Source: Drosophila miranda (lineage: Eukaryota; Arthropoda; Insecta; Diptera; Drosophilidae). Taken from it: a DNA stretch of 64,000 nt. The position numbers were made by a program, and so were the translations under genes. The notes beneath the pieces were generated by a model that was not told where the DNA came from, made no database searches, and saw nothing but the letters and a program-made list of their open reading frames with translations. Below, piece after piece: positions 24,793-37,424 of this stretch; the first letter of the stretch is position 1; every line of letters begins with the position of its first letter. The stretch is from assembly GCF_003369915.1 (NCBI RefSeq), contig NC_046674.1:3720001-3784000 (forward strand). The letters are read 5' to 3'.

Positions 24793-25829
24793 ATGAACGG
24801 ATTTATGATGGTAAATGTTGAAATAAAGCAAATAATTGACTATTCCTAACAATGCCGGTGTGCTGCAGGACATTATTAAGGGCATGTGCATCATGGACAA
24901 CGACGGCAACCGCATTCTGGCCAAATACTACGACAAAAACATTCTGTCCACGTTGAAGGAGCAGAAGGCCTTTGAGAAGAATCTGTTCAACAAGACGCAC
25001 CGCTCCAACACAGAGATCATTATGCTGGACGGCCTCACCTGTGTCTACAAGAGCAACGTCGATCTGTTCTTTTATGTGATGGGCAACGCCTACGAGAATG
25101 AGCTCATTCTGCTGTCGGTGCTGAATTGCTTGTACGACTCCATCAGCCTTATACTGAAGAAGAATGTCGAGAAGCGCCTGGTGCTGGAGAACCTGGAGAT
25201 CATAATGCTGGCCTTTGACGAGATCTGTGATGGGGGGTGAGTATAATGCATATAAAAGTAGCTTCTGCTCAAGCGAAATATGGCTAATGTGTCTATATTT
25301 TAGAATCATCCTGGATGCGGATCCCTCGTCGGTTGTAAAACGCGTCGATCTGCGCAACGATGATATTCCCATTGCCGAACAGACCGTTGCTCAGGTAACT
25401 AGCACACTAAATGGTCTTTTTTGGTAGCCCCCAGACCCCCTCTATCTCTTAGTATCTCTATTAATTAGTCTGTAGGCTCTTCAAGCAGTAATCGATCAAC
25501 CAAGAACTCTAATTTGCTCGTTATTTATAAGTAGTATGGGTACAAGTCGACTATATTTTTAGTTTCTTTATGTTTCAACGTTCGTTGCAATTCCTTAAAG
25601 TCCCTAGATATTTGCCACCCTTGCGTTTGTACTTATGATCAAATAAATATTGTTTTTAATGTCTTGAACTTTTGCTCATTGGCTCTGTGAAGTGAATTTT
25701 TGATTTCATTAGCTAATTGATCGACCATTCTCTGTATCTCTGTGTATCTGCCATTCTATATGTGTATGTGATATCTTTCAGGTACTGCAATCGGCGCGCG
25801 AACAACTCAAATGGTCCATTCTGAAGTAA
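24793..25829 (+). CDS. zetaCOP: Coatomer subunit zeta
   Basis: This is a small subunit of the COPI coat, which coats Golgi-to-ER and intra-Golgi vesicles; zeta pairs with gamma-COP in the adaptor-like subcomplex. Exons read join(24793..24810, 24869..25236, 25304..25394, 25782..25829), coding for 174 residues. The first coding exon is only 18 bases (MNGFMM). Its 58-base intron has a textbook CTAAC branch point. Longin-fold landmarks are [79 protein letters not shown] and the C-terminal [16 protein letters not shown]. Overall length matches the family. The tiny first exon replaces the usual EPSLYTVK segment with DIIK, so the N-terminus is slightly shorter than the human protein. A run of 16 C lies about 70 bases after the stop. 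Confidence 0.95.
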
Positions 25830-28329
25830 AGGGGCGCGCGGGAGGCGGAGACGAAGGCGGCACTTCCGCATCGTGTCTGTCGCAATACATTCGATACGTT
25901 CCCCCCCCCCCCCCCCACAATTTTTCCCGCCTAGATGTAAAGATACTATAATACAGATTTATATATTTAACTACAGAGTCTTGTGCATGTTTTTAATGGG
26001 ATTCATCTAATCGAAATGTTGTAGTACTCCTGGCTGCGGACTGCGGGCTGCGTAGTTATTAGCTTAAAAATCGCTGTATCATAGTAGACCATTAAAAGTA
26101 GAGCTAACCAATGAATTATCAAAGCTATAAATCACATGTAGTACAAGGCTTTCGCTTTAATAATGCTCTCATGTAAGGGGAACCCCTCTTGATACTCATC
26201 ATTTGTTTAACATAACTTAAAGATAAAGTAATACAGATATTACTGTTCTGGCTGGGAGCGACAAGAGGCTAATATCCTCTGATTACATGCTTATCATTGG
26301 GCGCTTGAGAAGGCGCATTCTTTCTTGGCTTTATCTAAAGGTATCGCATGCAGTTAGCCAATGACACAACTGACCCAGTCGCAGTCCCGTGATCCCAGCC
26401 ATCATTATCAGCACTAGTATCTCTGAATGCAAATTGCAAATTGTGTTGTGTGGGATGTTGTAATGCCATCTATCATTGGCAGTCGCATTTATGGCACTCG
26501 TAAAGTAAATCTTGCAAACAAAGCCCAGAAGTACGTCATAAACACGTGACCAGACGATGCCGCCATATAACAATAAGTAATCCTGAGCGGTATACAGTGC
26601 TCTCCACCATCTATACGATGTGTATGGCGTGTTTGTGTGTGTGAGGCGATTATAAAGCGATTAAGTATTGATTATCTCGAAATCTTTATTATGCCGCATT
26701 TTAATACAAGAAATTTTTTTCCGAAAACTTTTTCAACAATTTTGTTTTTTGTCCAACTCGAGATCATGAGTGCAATGCCATTACTTATAGAAACTGCTGG
26801 CTTAGGTTCAGTAGCAGGGATTAGTAGTAGTCACCTTTGAAACGTTTGCTTTTGCGTCTCAGAAATTGAAGTTATCGAGAAATTTGTTGGTTTGCGGACG
26901 TACACCAACGGAAGAGGAGGAGGACGAGCCGCCATTACATCATCATTCGTTTCGGACTCCATTTCGCAACTCCTCAAAATATTTTTGATATCTATGATTC
27001 AGTTGTTTTTTTGCCATCCAGCCATCCAGCCAGCCAGCCAGCCAGCCAGAGCATGGCAATCATTCAACTTCAACCCGCTGCTCATCTATCATTAGTACCT
27101 TGTACATACCGCCGTACCACCCATGAACCACAGACGTGCTCCACCTATACTCTGGTCCGCCCACCCCGCATTCATGTACCACCCTCCCAATCGCCAGCCA
27201 CTCTTTAATCAAATGCTTGTCAACATTTTAGTGCAAAAAATAAAACCAGGAATGAACCAGGGTACCTTCAGAGGACCGAGCCGAAACATTTGATACCCTT
27301 GTGCAGCGATCGTTGAGAGGAGATCAACCAACGATTATGAAAAATCGAATACAACTATAATCTGATGTACGAAACCTAAAACTCCTTCGTTCTGTGTGGA
27401 TTATCTCGAGAAGGAAGAGAGTGTTCAAACATTTTTACTAATCCGATAATACCCACACTCTTTGAGAGTATAACAACCAACCCCAATATTAAGCTCGCAC
27501 CCACTTGGGAGTTCGTTCAGGTTTATCTGCTCGTATTTTGTTGTTGAATTAGACAAACAACAGCTATGTGAAGAGCAGGAGCTATAGAGCTATATCTATC
27601 AGGTGTACACTGTTCATATACATATACGTACTGTATGTGTTATGGTGATATCATGGCCAGAGCCGTACGTGATGGATTGCCCAGATCACGTTTCAGTCAA
27701 GACGCCGGGGATTCGGGTGCTGACGTGGTTGTTTGAATTAGTTCATCCTAAAACTGAAACCCAAGATAGGGAGGGCCTGTCATGCTATGCCTATTGTTAA
27801 GAATCCAAAAGTACAGTTGGTACAGTCGCCTTCTCCTACTAATTTATACCCGATATCGGGTTCTGAAGTATGCGCCAAGTATTGTATTATCAACAGCAGA
27901 TTACTTGGAAAGGAATGAAATGTTCCACATGATTAGCGCCACCGATCGCTCCGCGCGATCCACATGCGTTCCAATCGAATCACAATTTATGATCCCCTCC
28001 GAAATCAGATTTATATAAGCCCAAGAAATTGCCATGTGTTGGGGGAGGACTCTATTCGGCAGTCAGTTGTCGTTGTCGCCTCGAACGATACGATAGATTT
28101 GTGTGTTGTTTTTGCCTCGAAGTCTTCCGTTGGAGCCGTGAGGGGAAGTCGAAATTCCAGACGGAAATCAGCAGAACACACCACCGACGACATCCGTCTG
28201 ATCTAGAATCCAATATCAATATCAATATCAAATCGCGACTGATACTGGGAAATGAATGCACACTTGTTTTTCGGGTCTGTATATCTGTACATCAAGTCTC
28301 GATTGGCAGGAATTCTTTGAATTCATTCA

Positions 28330-28360
<31 letters not shown>

Positions 28361-29825
28361 CTCATGTGGTTATTTCTCGTAAACAAAATGGTTAACATTC
28401 CATTCTGAAAAATGTCAACCTAAGTAATTCTTCAGTATCGCTTGAAAGTACATATTGTTGCAAACTAATCGAGTTATTGGGAAATGTTTGTGGTACAAAG
28501 TATCATGCTTTCTTTCACTGTGGCGCTTACGTATGGTCGTGTGTGTGTGTGGGGGGGCTCGATCCATAAAACCGCTTTACGACTCTCAATTTGTAGGAAA
28601 ATTTTCGCTGGCAATTTCGCTGACATGAGACAGGGCCATGCCCAAATATCACACTCGGTGACTCCTACGGTGTCTCCCTGCCAGACGGTTGTGCAAACAA
28701 ACAAATAAATCTATAAAGTGGGTCTCTATAGAGAAGGAGAAGTAGAAATCAGAATCATAATCACAGAAATCAGCGAAATCAGAAAAATCATACTCGTGCG
28801 ACTGTCCGATAAGTGGGTGGCTCGAACAGTTAACGACCTTGGGGCTGGCAGAAGGGGGGCGACTTATGAAACCCACCCCCCCCAGTGACCGTAGGGTTCA
28901 ATGTTTCAAGAACAAAGATGGCCACGAACTCCCTTGAACCAGCCCCATCCCAAGAACCGGCCGCAGGCACAGCTGCATCCTTTGGGTTCCCGTAGCAACA
29001 AACCTCTGGAGATCTCTGGTCACCGGGTGCCCTGCTGCCCTGATCTATCGACAAAACCCTTAAGCTGGAACACAATTTACGAGCCCCAGCCACAGGGAGT
29101 GGGTCAAATCCCCAGTGGTTATGAGCCATCAACATCATCGAAGGTTGATAAGAGTTCGAATGGGCTTAAGTAGTGGCGCTGTTTTTGGATGAGTTGCTGG
29201 AGTTTGGGAATGGGAATGGGGATGGGAATGGGAATGGGGCATTGTATTTTAATTACATGTTCACTCGAGTGTTTTGTTTGAAGTGCTGGACGGTGGGGGG
29301 AACCCACTGGTTGCGTGGTCGCTTGGTTGCAAAACAGTTGCCGCAGCAGTATGCAAACCGTTTACTGCGTTGCACTGCTTAGCTCTCCCGATCCTTGACT
29401 TGTTTGTCAAATGGAGTGGTGTTTGGGTTGTCAAGGGCTGTCCTGGTGAGAGGCCCTCAACAAAGGGTTAAATTCCATTTGACAGTGACACAGAGGTGTG
29501 TGAGAATTGTGCACTTGATGGTCATATGATGTACAGTGCATTCCACTCTTTCGCTTTTAAGAGCTTCCAGTTTTCTCTTAGCTGGCTCTCTTTGTCGCGT
29601 GTGTTTTTTTCGTGTGCGACAGGGAGTGTGCGTGTCAGGGTTCTCATGGCGCTATCTTATCAATGATATTGTACATTCTTACTTTGAACACCCGTACAAG
29701 CAATTAACAAACGATTCGGACTGCCATCGGCTCCCACCTCCCACCTCCCACCGCCCTCTCTCTCTCTCTCTTTATCTCTCCCTCTGTCAGTATTATCGCT
29801 CGTACCGCTCTCGACAACGAACTGA
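25830..29825. other. Intergenic region between zetaCOP and Galphaf
   Basis: This contains the zetaCOP 3' UTR (16 C at 25901-25916; a candidate ATTAAA signal near 26090). The rest is about 3.7 kb without a supportable gene. Short ORFs near 26.9, 27.6 and 28.9 kb have no recognisable domain or splice context. A CT dinucleotide run (28330-28352) and a TATATAAG box at 28012-28019 could belong to an upstream alternative promoter of Galphaf, but no initiator sits at the right distance. Confidence 0.5.
25901..25916 (+). repeat. Homopolymer of 16 C in the zetaCOP 3' UTR
   Basis: An uninterrupted C run about 70 bases after the zetaCOP stop codon. The length is uncertain for technical reasons. Confidence 0.8.
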
Positions 29826-29894
29826 TATTTAAGAAATCGCTCCATTCGATTCGACTTTCAGTGCTGTGTGAACCATAAAACGGTGTTAGACGTG
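29826..29894 (+). promoter_or_regulatory. Galphaf core promoter: TATA-like, initiator and DPE-like elements
   Basis: TATTTAAG sits near 29827-29834. About 30 bases downstream is TTTCAGTG, which matches the fly initiator TCAGT with A+1 at 29860. AGACGTG, a strong downstream promoter element match, begins at 29888 (+29, one base beyond the canonical spacing). The Galphaf start codon follows after about 375 bases of probable 5' UTR. Confidence 0.5.
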
Positions 29895-30234
29895 TTCGGA
29901 ACACCTTTAAAAAAGAAAACAGAAAGGGAACCGCATCCCAGATCCCCCCAGAGTGACAAATGGATATTATTTTTGCAGTGACAAGAACTCAAGTGCTCGA
30001 TAAACAGTATTGCAGATCCGAAGAGCTGCTATCAAGAACCAAAGGAATTCAAAGTATTTAACAAACACAACAACAACAAAACCAATAGTACCGCTAATCG
30101 TATCGTGCGTGTGTGCTGCAGAGAATCAACAAATCGCACAGAAATCGCACAGATATCGTACTACCGTCGTCGTTACCGCAGACACTGTCAGCGGAAACAT
30201 AATCAATCGCACAATTGATACAACACTCAGAAAC

Positions 30235-33200
30235 ATGAAATTAAGGTTAGTATTAGTTAAGTTCTGTTCTGGGAATCCGATTCTTCCCCCATCCTGTCCT
30301 ATCAGTGGAGACTTTCCGTGCCAGTTGCCGCAAATCTAAGTTTCCCCAGGCCCCAAAGCCCAGTGGTGGGGCCACCAATCAGTATGATTAGCCAAACAGA
30401 ACCGAACCCAGTCAACCCACTAAATGAGCTCTTTCCATTAAAAAAAAAAAGCTTTCTGACTGTTCGTACTGCTATCAGCGAAAGGAGTACGTGATTAATG
30501 ATATCGTGTCGATGTTAATATTGGATATTCCCTATTCCCCCCAATTTCTATATTTGGATTAATCACACTCTGCTTTTAGGAAGTCCCCAATCAGTCTGCC
30601 AGTCTGACTTTCTGCCAGTTAGATAGCGGAAATTAGCTTTTTGGATGGAGTGGGAAGTGGCGAGGGAAGACCATCCATCAACACCGTTTGACCTTTTCAA
30701 AATCAATTTGGTGTCCAATATATGTCCATATGAATTTAATTCTATTAAAGGCATATTATCTTTATGACTTGATGGCCCGCCAAAGGTCAGGGCTTATTGA
30801 GACTACACTGGGGGCATGTCCTTTCGCTAGCGAAGGCTCTTCCAACCACGATCCTTTCTCTGGCCGTCTCATATCTTTTTGCTGATGCAATTCCTTCTTT
30901 GTTGTGCTCATAATTCCATAATTGCTCGCCTCCCCCAACTTAATTACTTACAGCTGGCGTGTAATCTCTGAATAAATTATACCATTTTATGGTTATTTGC
31001 CTTGATTAGCAGCCCACGTTTCCCCGTTTCCACGCTTCCATGTTTCCACGTTTCCAAGTTTCCATTTGACACCTGTCACGACGGCCAGTGTTTATTTGTT
31101 TCCCTTCACGGCGATGGATATAGTGTTCTGTTGCCAGGCAAGCGCATGGGTATGAGGTCAACGGACCACCGATTGGGTTTCCTTTTTCTGGTTTGTCTTT
31201 TCTTTTTTCTGTAAACAGCCATAAATTCGCTATTGGCTACATTTATGAAGGCCCCCGTTAAAATCAAGTATGAAATTACAGTGAGTACCGTAAAGATAGC
31301 CACACCAACGCCCACCTAGAAATTCCCAATTTTTCCCTGTTTCCAATGAAAGTGGGTGGGGGCCGATATTTATGATTCATCAGAAAGATCGACCTTTTTG
31401 GTGGATAGGTTATGGTTAAATTAAACATACAAATGAAGGAAGGTTTCATCATGCATCGCGGAGCTTGTGGGTCGGATGGGATGGTGCATTCGATGTCGAA
31501 TGCCTTGATAACGCCTTGGGTCCCGTATCTCTGGAGTGGCGGGCGCCTTGATAAGCTCGAAATCCATCCAGCGCCAGAGCCAAAGCCATTGGTCTTGAGT
31601 AAGTTTTGGCAATCGCCCAATTAGAATTGCCCCTCATAAAATTTGCAAACGCCCTGCCCAGCCATTCCCCAGCCACATCCCTCCCCCAATGAATCGAATC
31701 GATTCGATTGTGGCGTGAACGATTTCAACCTGACTCAAATGGCGCTATATAAACCAGATACTCGTATAATAATGCTCTGGTGCCAAAGTGCGTCTGGTTT
31801 TTGGGGCTTGCAGAACGTTTCCACTCCACTGCCAATTACTGCAATTAGTTCCCCAAATTAAAAGTGGATATGGGCCATGTTTTTTTCGGGGCAATCTGGC
31901 TGTCTGGAATGCGAACACCGCACTATTGATACGAGTATCTTCATTCATGTTCAAGCCCCAATCGTCCCAATTAATCACGAGGTACGCTAGATGCTGAATT
32001 AACTTGATTCTTGTATTATTTCATCATCGATTCCATGTGATTTGTAGAAGAGACTTTGTTCAATATCCTTTTCGATATAATAATGCCTGAACGCTGCTCG
32101 TGAACACTCGAGCTTCAGTATCTATATCTTCTGATCAGCACCCTCTTCCTAATTAAAGTTTGTAGTTCTGGTTCTCGGTTCTAGGGGAGGGAATACTCGC
32201 ATTGGCAAAAAAAAGCCGCCGCCAATGCGTCAGATTCGCTTTCAGACCGTCACTAAGCAGCAGCACCCACTCCGATTCGGGTCCATTGCGGTTTTATCTA
32301 TTGCGTATTCTCCGTCGGTTGTAGCACCGCACCGCACCGCACCCCACCGCTCCGCACCATCCAGCAGTATCTGTGTCTACTCTGTATCGGCTCTGTGTGC
32401 TTTTAATTAAACATACATCAGGGCCAAGCGCATCGTTAGAGCCCGTAGTTGGGGGAATGGTATGGTATGGTATGGTATCGTTTGGGTATCTGTGTGCCTC
32501 TTTCGGGGTGTATGCAAACATTTACCATTCCTATATATAGATCTGTTCTTTTCCCGCTAGCTAGCACTGATCGTGTTGACCGTGTCGCGTGTTTTCCTTA
32601 GAAGTCGCAAAACAAGTCGCTAAGTAAATTTGCCTTCTGTTTTTTTTTTTTTTTTTTGCAGACCTCTCCGATGGTTGCGCCAGCCGTCGGCTAAGCAATC
32701 AACCGCCCAGAAGGAGGAGCTCCAAGTGGTGCGCAATCACATGATCAAGGACATGCAGAAGCGATTCAGTGACTCCCCCGTGAAGATACTGCTGCTGGGT
32801 ACTGCCGAGTCCGGCAAGACCACCATCTTCAAACAGATGAGAATATTGCATATCAATGGCTTTACGGATGAGTAAGTTTCTCCCTTGATTCTCACTTCTA
32901 CCTAATGCTCAAGGATCTCCTCTCTCTCTCTCTCTCTCTGTAGTGAGCGTCGCGATCGTATCCCTGAAATCTATCAGAACATCCACGACTCGATCCACCA
33001 GCTAGTGCTGCAGATGGGCCTCCTGGGCCTGGACTTTGGCAGCTGCACCAGCGAACGCAGTGCCGACTATATCCTGTCGCTGCCCGGAGGTGCTCCGGAG
33101 TACATGAATGAGGTGAGCAGGCGGCGTCTGTCTTAGGTGGCCTCAAGTGGGGGGCTTTGACATGGGGACTGTCAAAGTGCTAGTGCTGTATCTTATCCCT

Positions 33201-34657
33201 GCTCGCTGCACTTCAGAATGTTTTGTCGCAGTTGGTATCAAGCAAACGACTTTGACGGTGCCACAAGCAATAGACTTGCGTCAAATCTCCTCCAGCTCGC
33301 TGAATCGATTTTTCTGTTATCTCTCTCCATGTATCTGGCGGTGTGATTGATTACCATTACCATTACCATCCATTAAGTTGCGTTCTGGAATGTCTAAAAA
33401 CTTTCCAAGCAAGTGTTTCTGGTGTTTGTCCGATCGAAAAATCGGACTTCCTCGAAACGACTTTTGATTTTACGTGAATAGCGGCGCACAGCTGCAATTG
33501 TCCGGATGAATGGCCTTTGATCATCGCCCGCCGGCTGAATCATCGTCGTAGTCCACTGTTAAGAGAGCGAGAGCCAGCGTCTATCTATCTTTTATTCTCT
33601 GGTCATTATATGGCTTATACGATACGATACGATAAGATTAAGACAAGACTTTTTTGAGGGTAGTGGGTAGTGGGTGGGCGGGGCGTTTGTTGGAGGCCAC
33701 ATGCCAGTCATTCATGGTTTTATGCTTTACTCAATGACTAATACCAAATATGTATACTAAAGCAAATTGTTTATTTGCATTTTAGGAGTACTGTGACCAC
33801 GTCATGACTCTGTGGAACGATGTCGGTATCCGTGCCTGCTACGATCGCTCGAATGAATTCCCCCTGCTGGACAGTGCCAAATAGTAAGTTATCTTCAGGG
33901 CCACAAATCTTAAAGGATTATGCCTTACTAAATGATTATTTTCTCTCCATTCTACAGCTTTCTCGACAACTTTGTGAGGATCAGCGATTGCGAGTATATA
34001 CCCAGCACTGAGGACATCTTACACAGTCGGAAGATCACCACTGGCATCTCGCAAATCACCTTCCGGGTGCCCGTGCCCAAGAGCTTGGGCGGGGGCGAGC
34101 AGGAGTTCCGCATGTACGATGTGGGGGGACAGAGAGATCAGCGCAACAAATGGATCCAGGTGTTCGAGGGCATACAGGCAGTGCTGTTTCTTGTCTCGTG
34201 CAGCGAATTCGATCAGAATCTGCGCGAGGATCCCAACCAGAACCGCCTGGAGGAGGCCCTCAAGCTGTTCCGGCGCGTCTGGCAGAACCGTTTCCTCGCC
34301 TCCGCCGGCCTGATTGTGTTTATCAATAAGTACGACATCATGGAGCGGAAGATCAGGGCTGGAAAGCACATCGTCGACTATTTCCCAGAGTACGAGGAGT
34401 TCTGCAAGCGGCCGCAGCAGGATAATTGCTTTGATGAGTGCGACTGGACGAAGATGTTCATTAAGCAGAAGCTCGTGGATATCACCCAGGAGCCCTTCAA
34501 GCGTCATTCGCGCAACAACAGCGATCTGATCACCTCCGAGCGGGAGTGCTACTACCACTTCACCGTGGCCACTGACACACGCTGCATCCGCGAGGTATTC
34601 AGCGATGTCCAGAAGATGATCCTCTCCGAGAATATGGCCGGATTGGGTCTATTCTAG
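30235..34657 (+). CDS. Galphaf: Galphaf, divergent heterotrimeric G protein alpha subunit (395 residues)
   Basis: This is a GTP-binding transducer coupling receptors to effectors at the plasma membrane. I assign exons as join(30235..30245, 32662..32871, 32944..33112, 33786..33883, 33958..34657). All phases close, but the 11-base first coding exon (MKL plus two bases) is the least certain part. Visible elements: P-loop GTAESGKTT (about 50-58), unusual in having Thr where most alphas have Ser; a helical domain; switch [12 protein letters not shown] with the GTPase Arg at about 187; switch [10 protein letters not shown] with the catalytic Gln at about 221; NKYD at about 286; and FTVATDT in place of the common FTCATDT. 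The C-terminus is MAGLGLF with no Cys four residues from the end. The assigned N-terminus lacks Gly2, so it carries no myristoylation signal. I name it Galphaf because it is a single divergent alpha matching no Gs, Gi, Gq or G12 class. Confidence 0.92.
32532..32622 (+). promoter_or_regulatory. Possible alternative TATA promoter inside Galphaf intron 1
   Basis: TATATATAG lies at about 32533, 130 bases upstream of the second coding exon. A transcript starting about 30 bases later could enter exon 2 directly, but no initiator or ATG in frame is obvious. Weak call. Confidence 0.2.
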
Positions 34658-36105
34658 AGCGGAACTCTCTCTACCGCACTCTCTCTCTCTCAGAAAGGGG
34701 GTGGTGCTCCCTGTACCAACTGTGATCTTGCTTAAGTAGGAATTTAGAACCTTAGATCATACGAGTATGACTTGTAGTCATTATACGTTAATTGTATAGT
34801 GTGCATATAGCAGAGACAGCTTTAATATGATTATTTTAAAGGAGTATAGTATTCCTAAGTAAACCCTATAAAACACACATTTAAAAACAAATGCTCTCAT
34901 TATTCTTTCAACTAAATTACCTCTCAACATGTAAATTATATGTAAGAGTAATAAAATCAAACCCCCTACCTAGAATGTCAAATGCAATGTGGTACTGTGT
35001 GGCATGTTGGATTTCATGCTCACGACACTCCATTGGTTCCATGGATGCCGTCTGCCTTCGAAGAAGGGGGGAATCGGCAAAGCGCTTTGAAACTTTAGCC
35101 TTGCCAATGGACCCGTACCCTCAATCATCGTTTTAGTCGAGTCAGCTCCTCATCGATGCTGCCACTCCTCCCTCCCATTGGGCTTTATCCGAGCAAAGAT
35201 TGCTTAAGTCAGCAGTATTGTGGGAACAACAAGCAGAATCTGTAGGGAATCTGTTAATGTTTCAGAGCAGAAATTATTTATGGTATGTTTTCTGTGATCA
35301 GCATGAATATGACATCGGATTACGCCATGTCCGTAGGTTTCTGCATATGGGCATTTCCGCCAAAAAGTCCACCAGGCCAAAAAAACATTCAAAGTCAATA
35401 AAAACAGATTTCCACATACTTTTGTCCTGATGTTTTATTTAAATTTATTGAAAGTAAACTAATTTACCGAATTTACACATAATTGTCTTAGAAATTCATT
35501 CAAAGCAGCAAAAGTTCACTTTTCGGTATTTTATTTTTCGTATTTTTCTCGATTAATTTATACTACAAGAAAGATGATTCTTGAGAAAAGATTTTTCACA
35601 ATGTGTCTCTTACATATTGAATTATCTGAAAAAATTGCCAGAAAATGTACCTAATCTCCGCTAACGTAACTTTTTTAGGCGTATTATTTCTTCATTATCT
35701 TCTTATTATCTCCACAAAGGTTCGCAGTACCTGTTTATCGATTGCTAACGTTGCATTTATAGTTCGGGACATCCCAGAATATACTTAAATTGAACAAAAA
35801 TTCGTCATAGGGAGATCGAAAGCGCATGAGCATAGAAATGGAGACGTTTGACTGTACAACCTACATAAGTAGTCTTATCAGTATTGAAGCTATTTCCATA
35901 AAATGTTCCTTATTATTATTTAATTAATAGACAGATCATTCGTGAATCGGTCTGATCGGACCACCATATGAAACATACATCTGGAAGGGTATTAGACGCT
36001 TCGACCCCCAATGTGAAGAATTCTTTCGTGTTGATAAAAGAAGAAACGAAGCTGGAAAAATAAGCTGATATTTTGCAAGGCAAGCATTTCCGGCGAAGAT
36101 ATGAA
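34658..36105. other. Galphaf 3' UTR and intergenic region
   Basis: AATAAA at about 34950 is a likely Galphaf poly(A) signal, 290 bases after the stop. The remainder is AT-rich, with no gene or transposon that I can identify. TTTATT at 36106-36111 (AATAAA on the - strand) is a good poly(A) signal for the cGAS-like gene, 50 bases past its stop. Confidence 0.55.
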
Positions 36106-36161
36106 TTTATTTGGAAGAATAGAACACAAATACAAAATGTTAAATGTATACAAATGTTGTC

Positions 36162-37286
36162 TTAATCAAAAACTTTAAAGAGTTTAGCGATTTCGTCGTA
36201 GTTTCCATTAAGATTGACATAATGAAGCTCCGCAAGTAAGCCTGAAGCTGTAGAGTAGCACGTGTGGACTTCCCCACGACTCATCCGATCAAAAATGTTA
36301 TGGCCACTTGCCAAAAAATAATTCATTTCGCCAATTAGTAGATAAGCTACCAAACAATTCCACATCTTTATAAAGAGAGTCGGCAAATCCATTGTCCATT
36401 TAACTCTTCCCAGTTGATGGAGCAAGACAGTTTTTATCATGTAGCTTGATAGATGAGGAAAATCGGTCGCGTGAGCGTCGCGCAATCCCTTCATCAGGCG
36501 CAACACATTTTTGAAGTTATCCATATCCTGCGTTACCTGGCGTTCCCAATGGGGGGCACATACCATAAAGGTTCGCTGATCGTCCCTTAAGCCCGGCTTG
36601 TGTTGCGGTACAGCGAACCATGGGAATATACGCATATTTTTCTTACGGCTGTTATAAATGCCTGGATTGCCGCACGGCCACTGGGCCGAAGCGAACTCGA
36701 ATGCTGGCACCATATCGAACGATATGGAACGAGTCTCCCCCTCAGCTTCAATGGTGTGGGCACATCCGTAGCCCTTGGCCGTGTACATTACGTCATATAC
36801 CTCTCCAGTCTGGCATCGAAGACTTACTTTTGATTTGAACGCCCTATCGAATGCAACGCGTAACCAATCTTGAAGATTCTTTCGATTTATGTAATTGTCG
36901 GCTACGATAGGATGATTGTGATAATTTGCACACAAGAGCACGAATCCCTTCCCGTCATTCTCCGGGGTGATTGGGAATAGAAACTTCAGCTTCATATGCA
37001 AATCAAATTCATCAGGAGTTTTCAATTTCACCCTATCCAAGTAGCTTCCTAGAAAAAAAGCAATTATTACTCATTTGGCTGACAAACCCTAAGGTTTCCG
37101 CTAGCCCCATAACCTACCTCCAAGACTAAGTCCATCAAATGCCTTGCGGAAATTATCGTCTGCCAACTTTAATTTCTCAATCACATGATTTTGGATTTCT
37201 ATAGCATCCTTAGTGTAGTTGGCGCGATCACTGTCGGAAATACGCAACTCATCCAAAATATTTTGCAATTCCTTTGCAAAGCCCAT
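36162..37286 (-). CDS. cGAS-like receptor / Mab-21 family nucleotidyltransferase (351 residues)
   Basis: Members of this family include cGAS and the fly cGLR enzymes, which on binding nucleic acid make cyclic dinucleotides that activate STING. Exons read complement(join(36162..37048, 37118..37286)), with a 69-base intron that splits the catalytic Gly-Ser pair. After splicing, the active-site segment reads GGSYLDRVKLKTPDEFD: Gly57-Ser58 then Glu70 and Asp72. The third acid is Asp168 in SISFDMVPAFEF. Thus the nucleotidyltransferase triad is complete, unlike structural Mab-21 relatives. The C-terminal half has the family helix SSYMIKTVLLHQ and no obvious zinc-ribbon. An N-terminal helical segment (about 1-50) precedes the core. 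It is head to head with the helicase, with 878 bases between start codons. The ligand and product cannot be read from sequence. It could be a CG7194-type relative or a lineage-specific cGLR. Confidence 0.88.
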
Positions 37287-37424
37287 GATTCATCAACGTC
37301 TGAGACAGCAGTCGACTGATCGAAATAAGAACAATCTGTTAAGCTTTGTCGAACCAATCAGAAAATAATATTCGTATGATATTCGAACGATTAATACTGG
37401 AAAAGCAACCGATGGTATTTCCTG

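Noticed and set aside
24803..25372. 189-codon - strand ORF across zetaCOP
   Set aside because: Antisense to two zetaCOP exons and the intron between. No independent evidence.
28901..29173. 90-codon + strand ORF upstream of Galphaf
   Set aside because: Pro/Ser/Gln-rich but with no recognisable similarity, no splice sites that fit and no coding bias. Not convincing.
34019..34558. 179-codon - strand ORF across Galphaf exon 5
   Set aside because: Antisense shadow of a conserved G-alpha exon.
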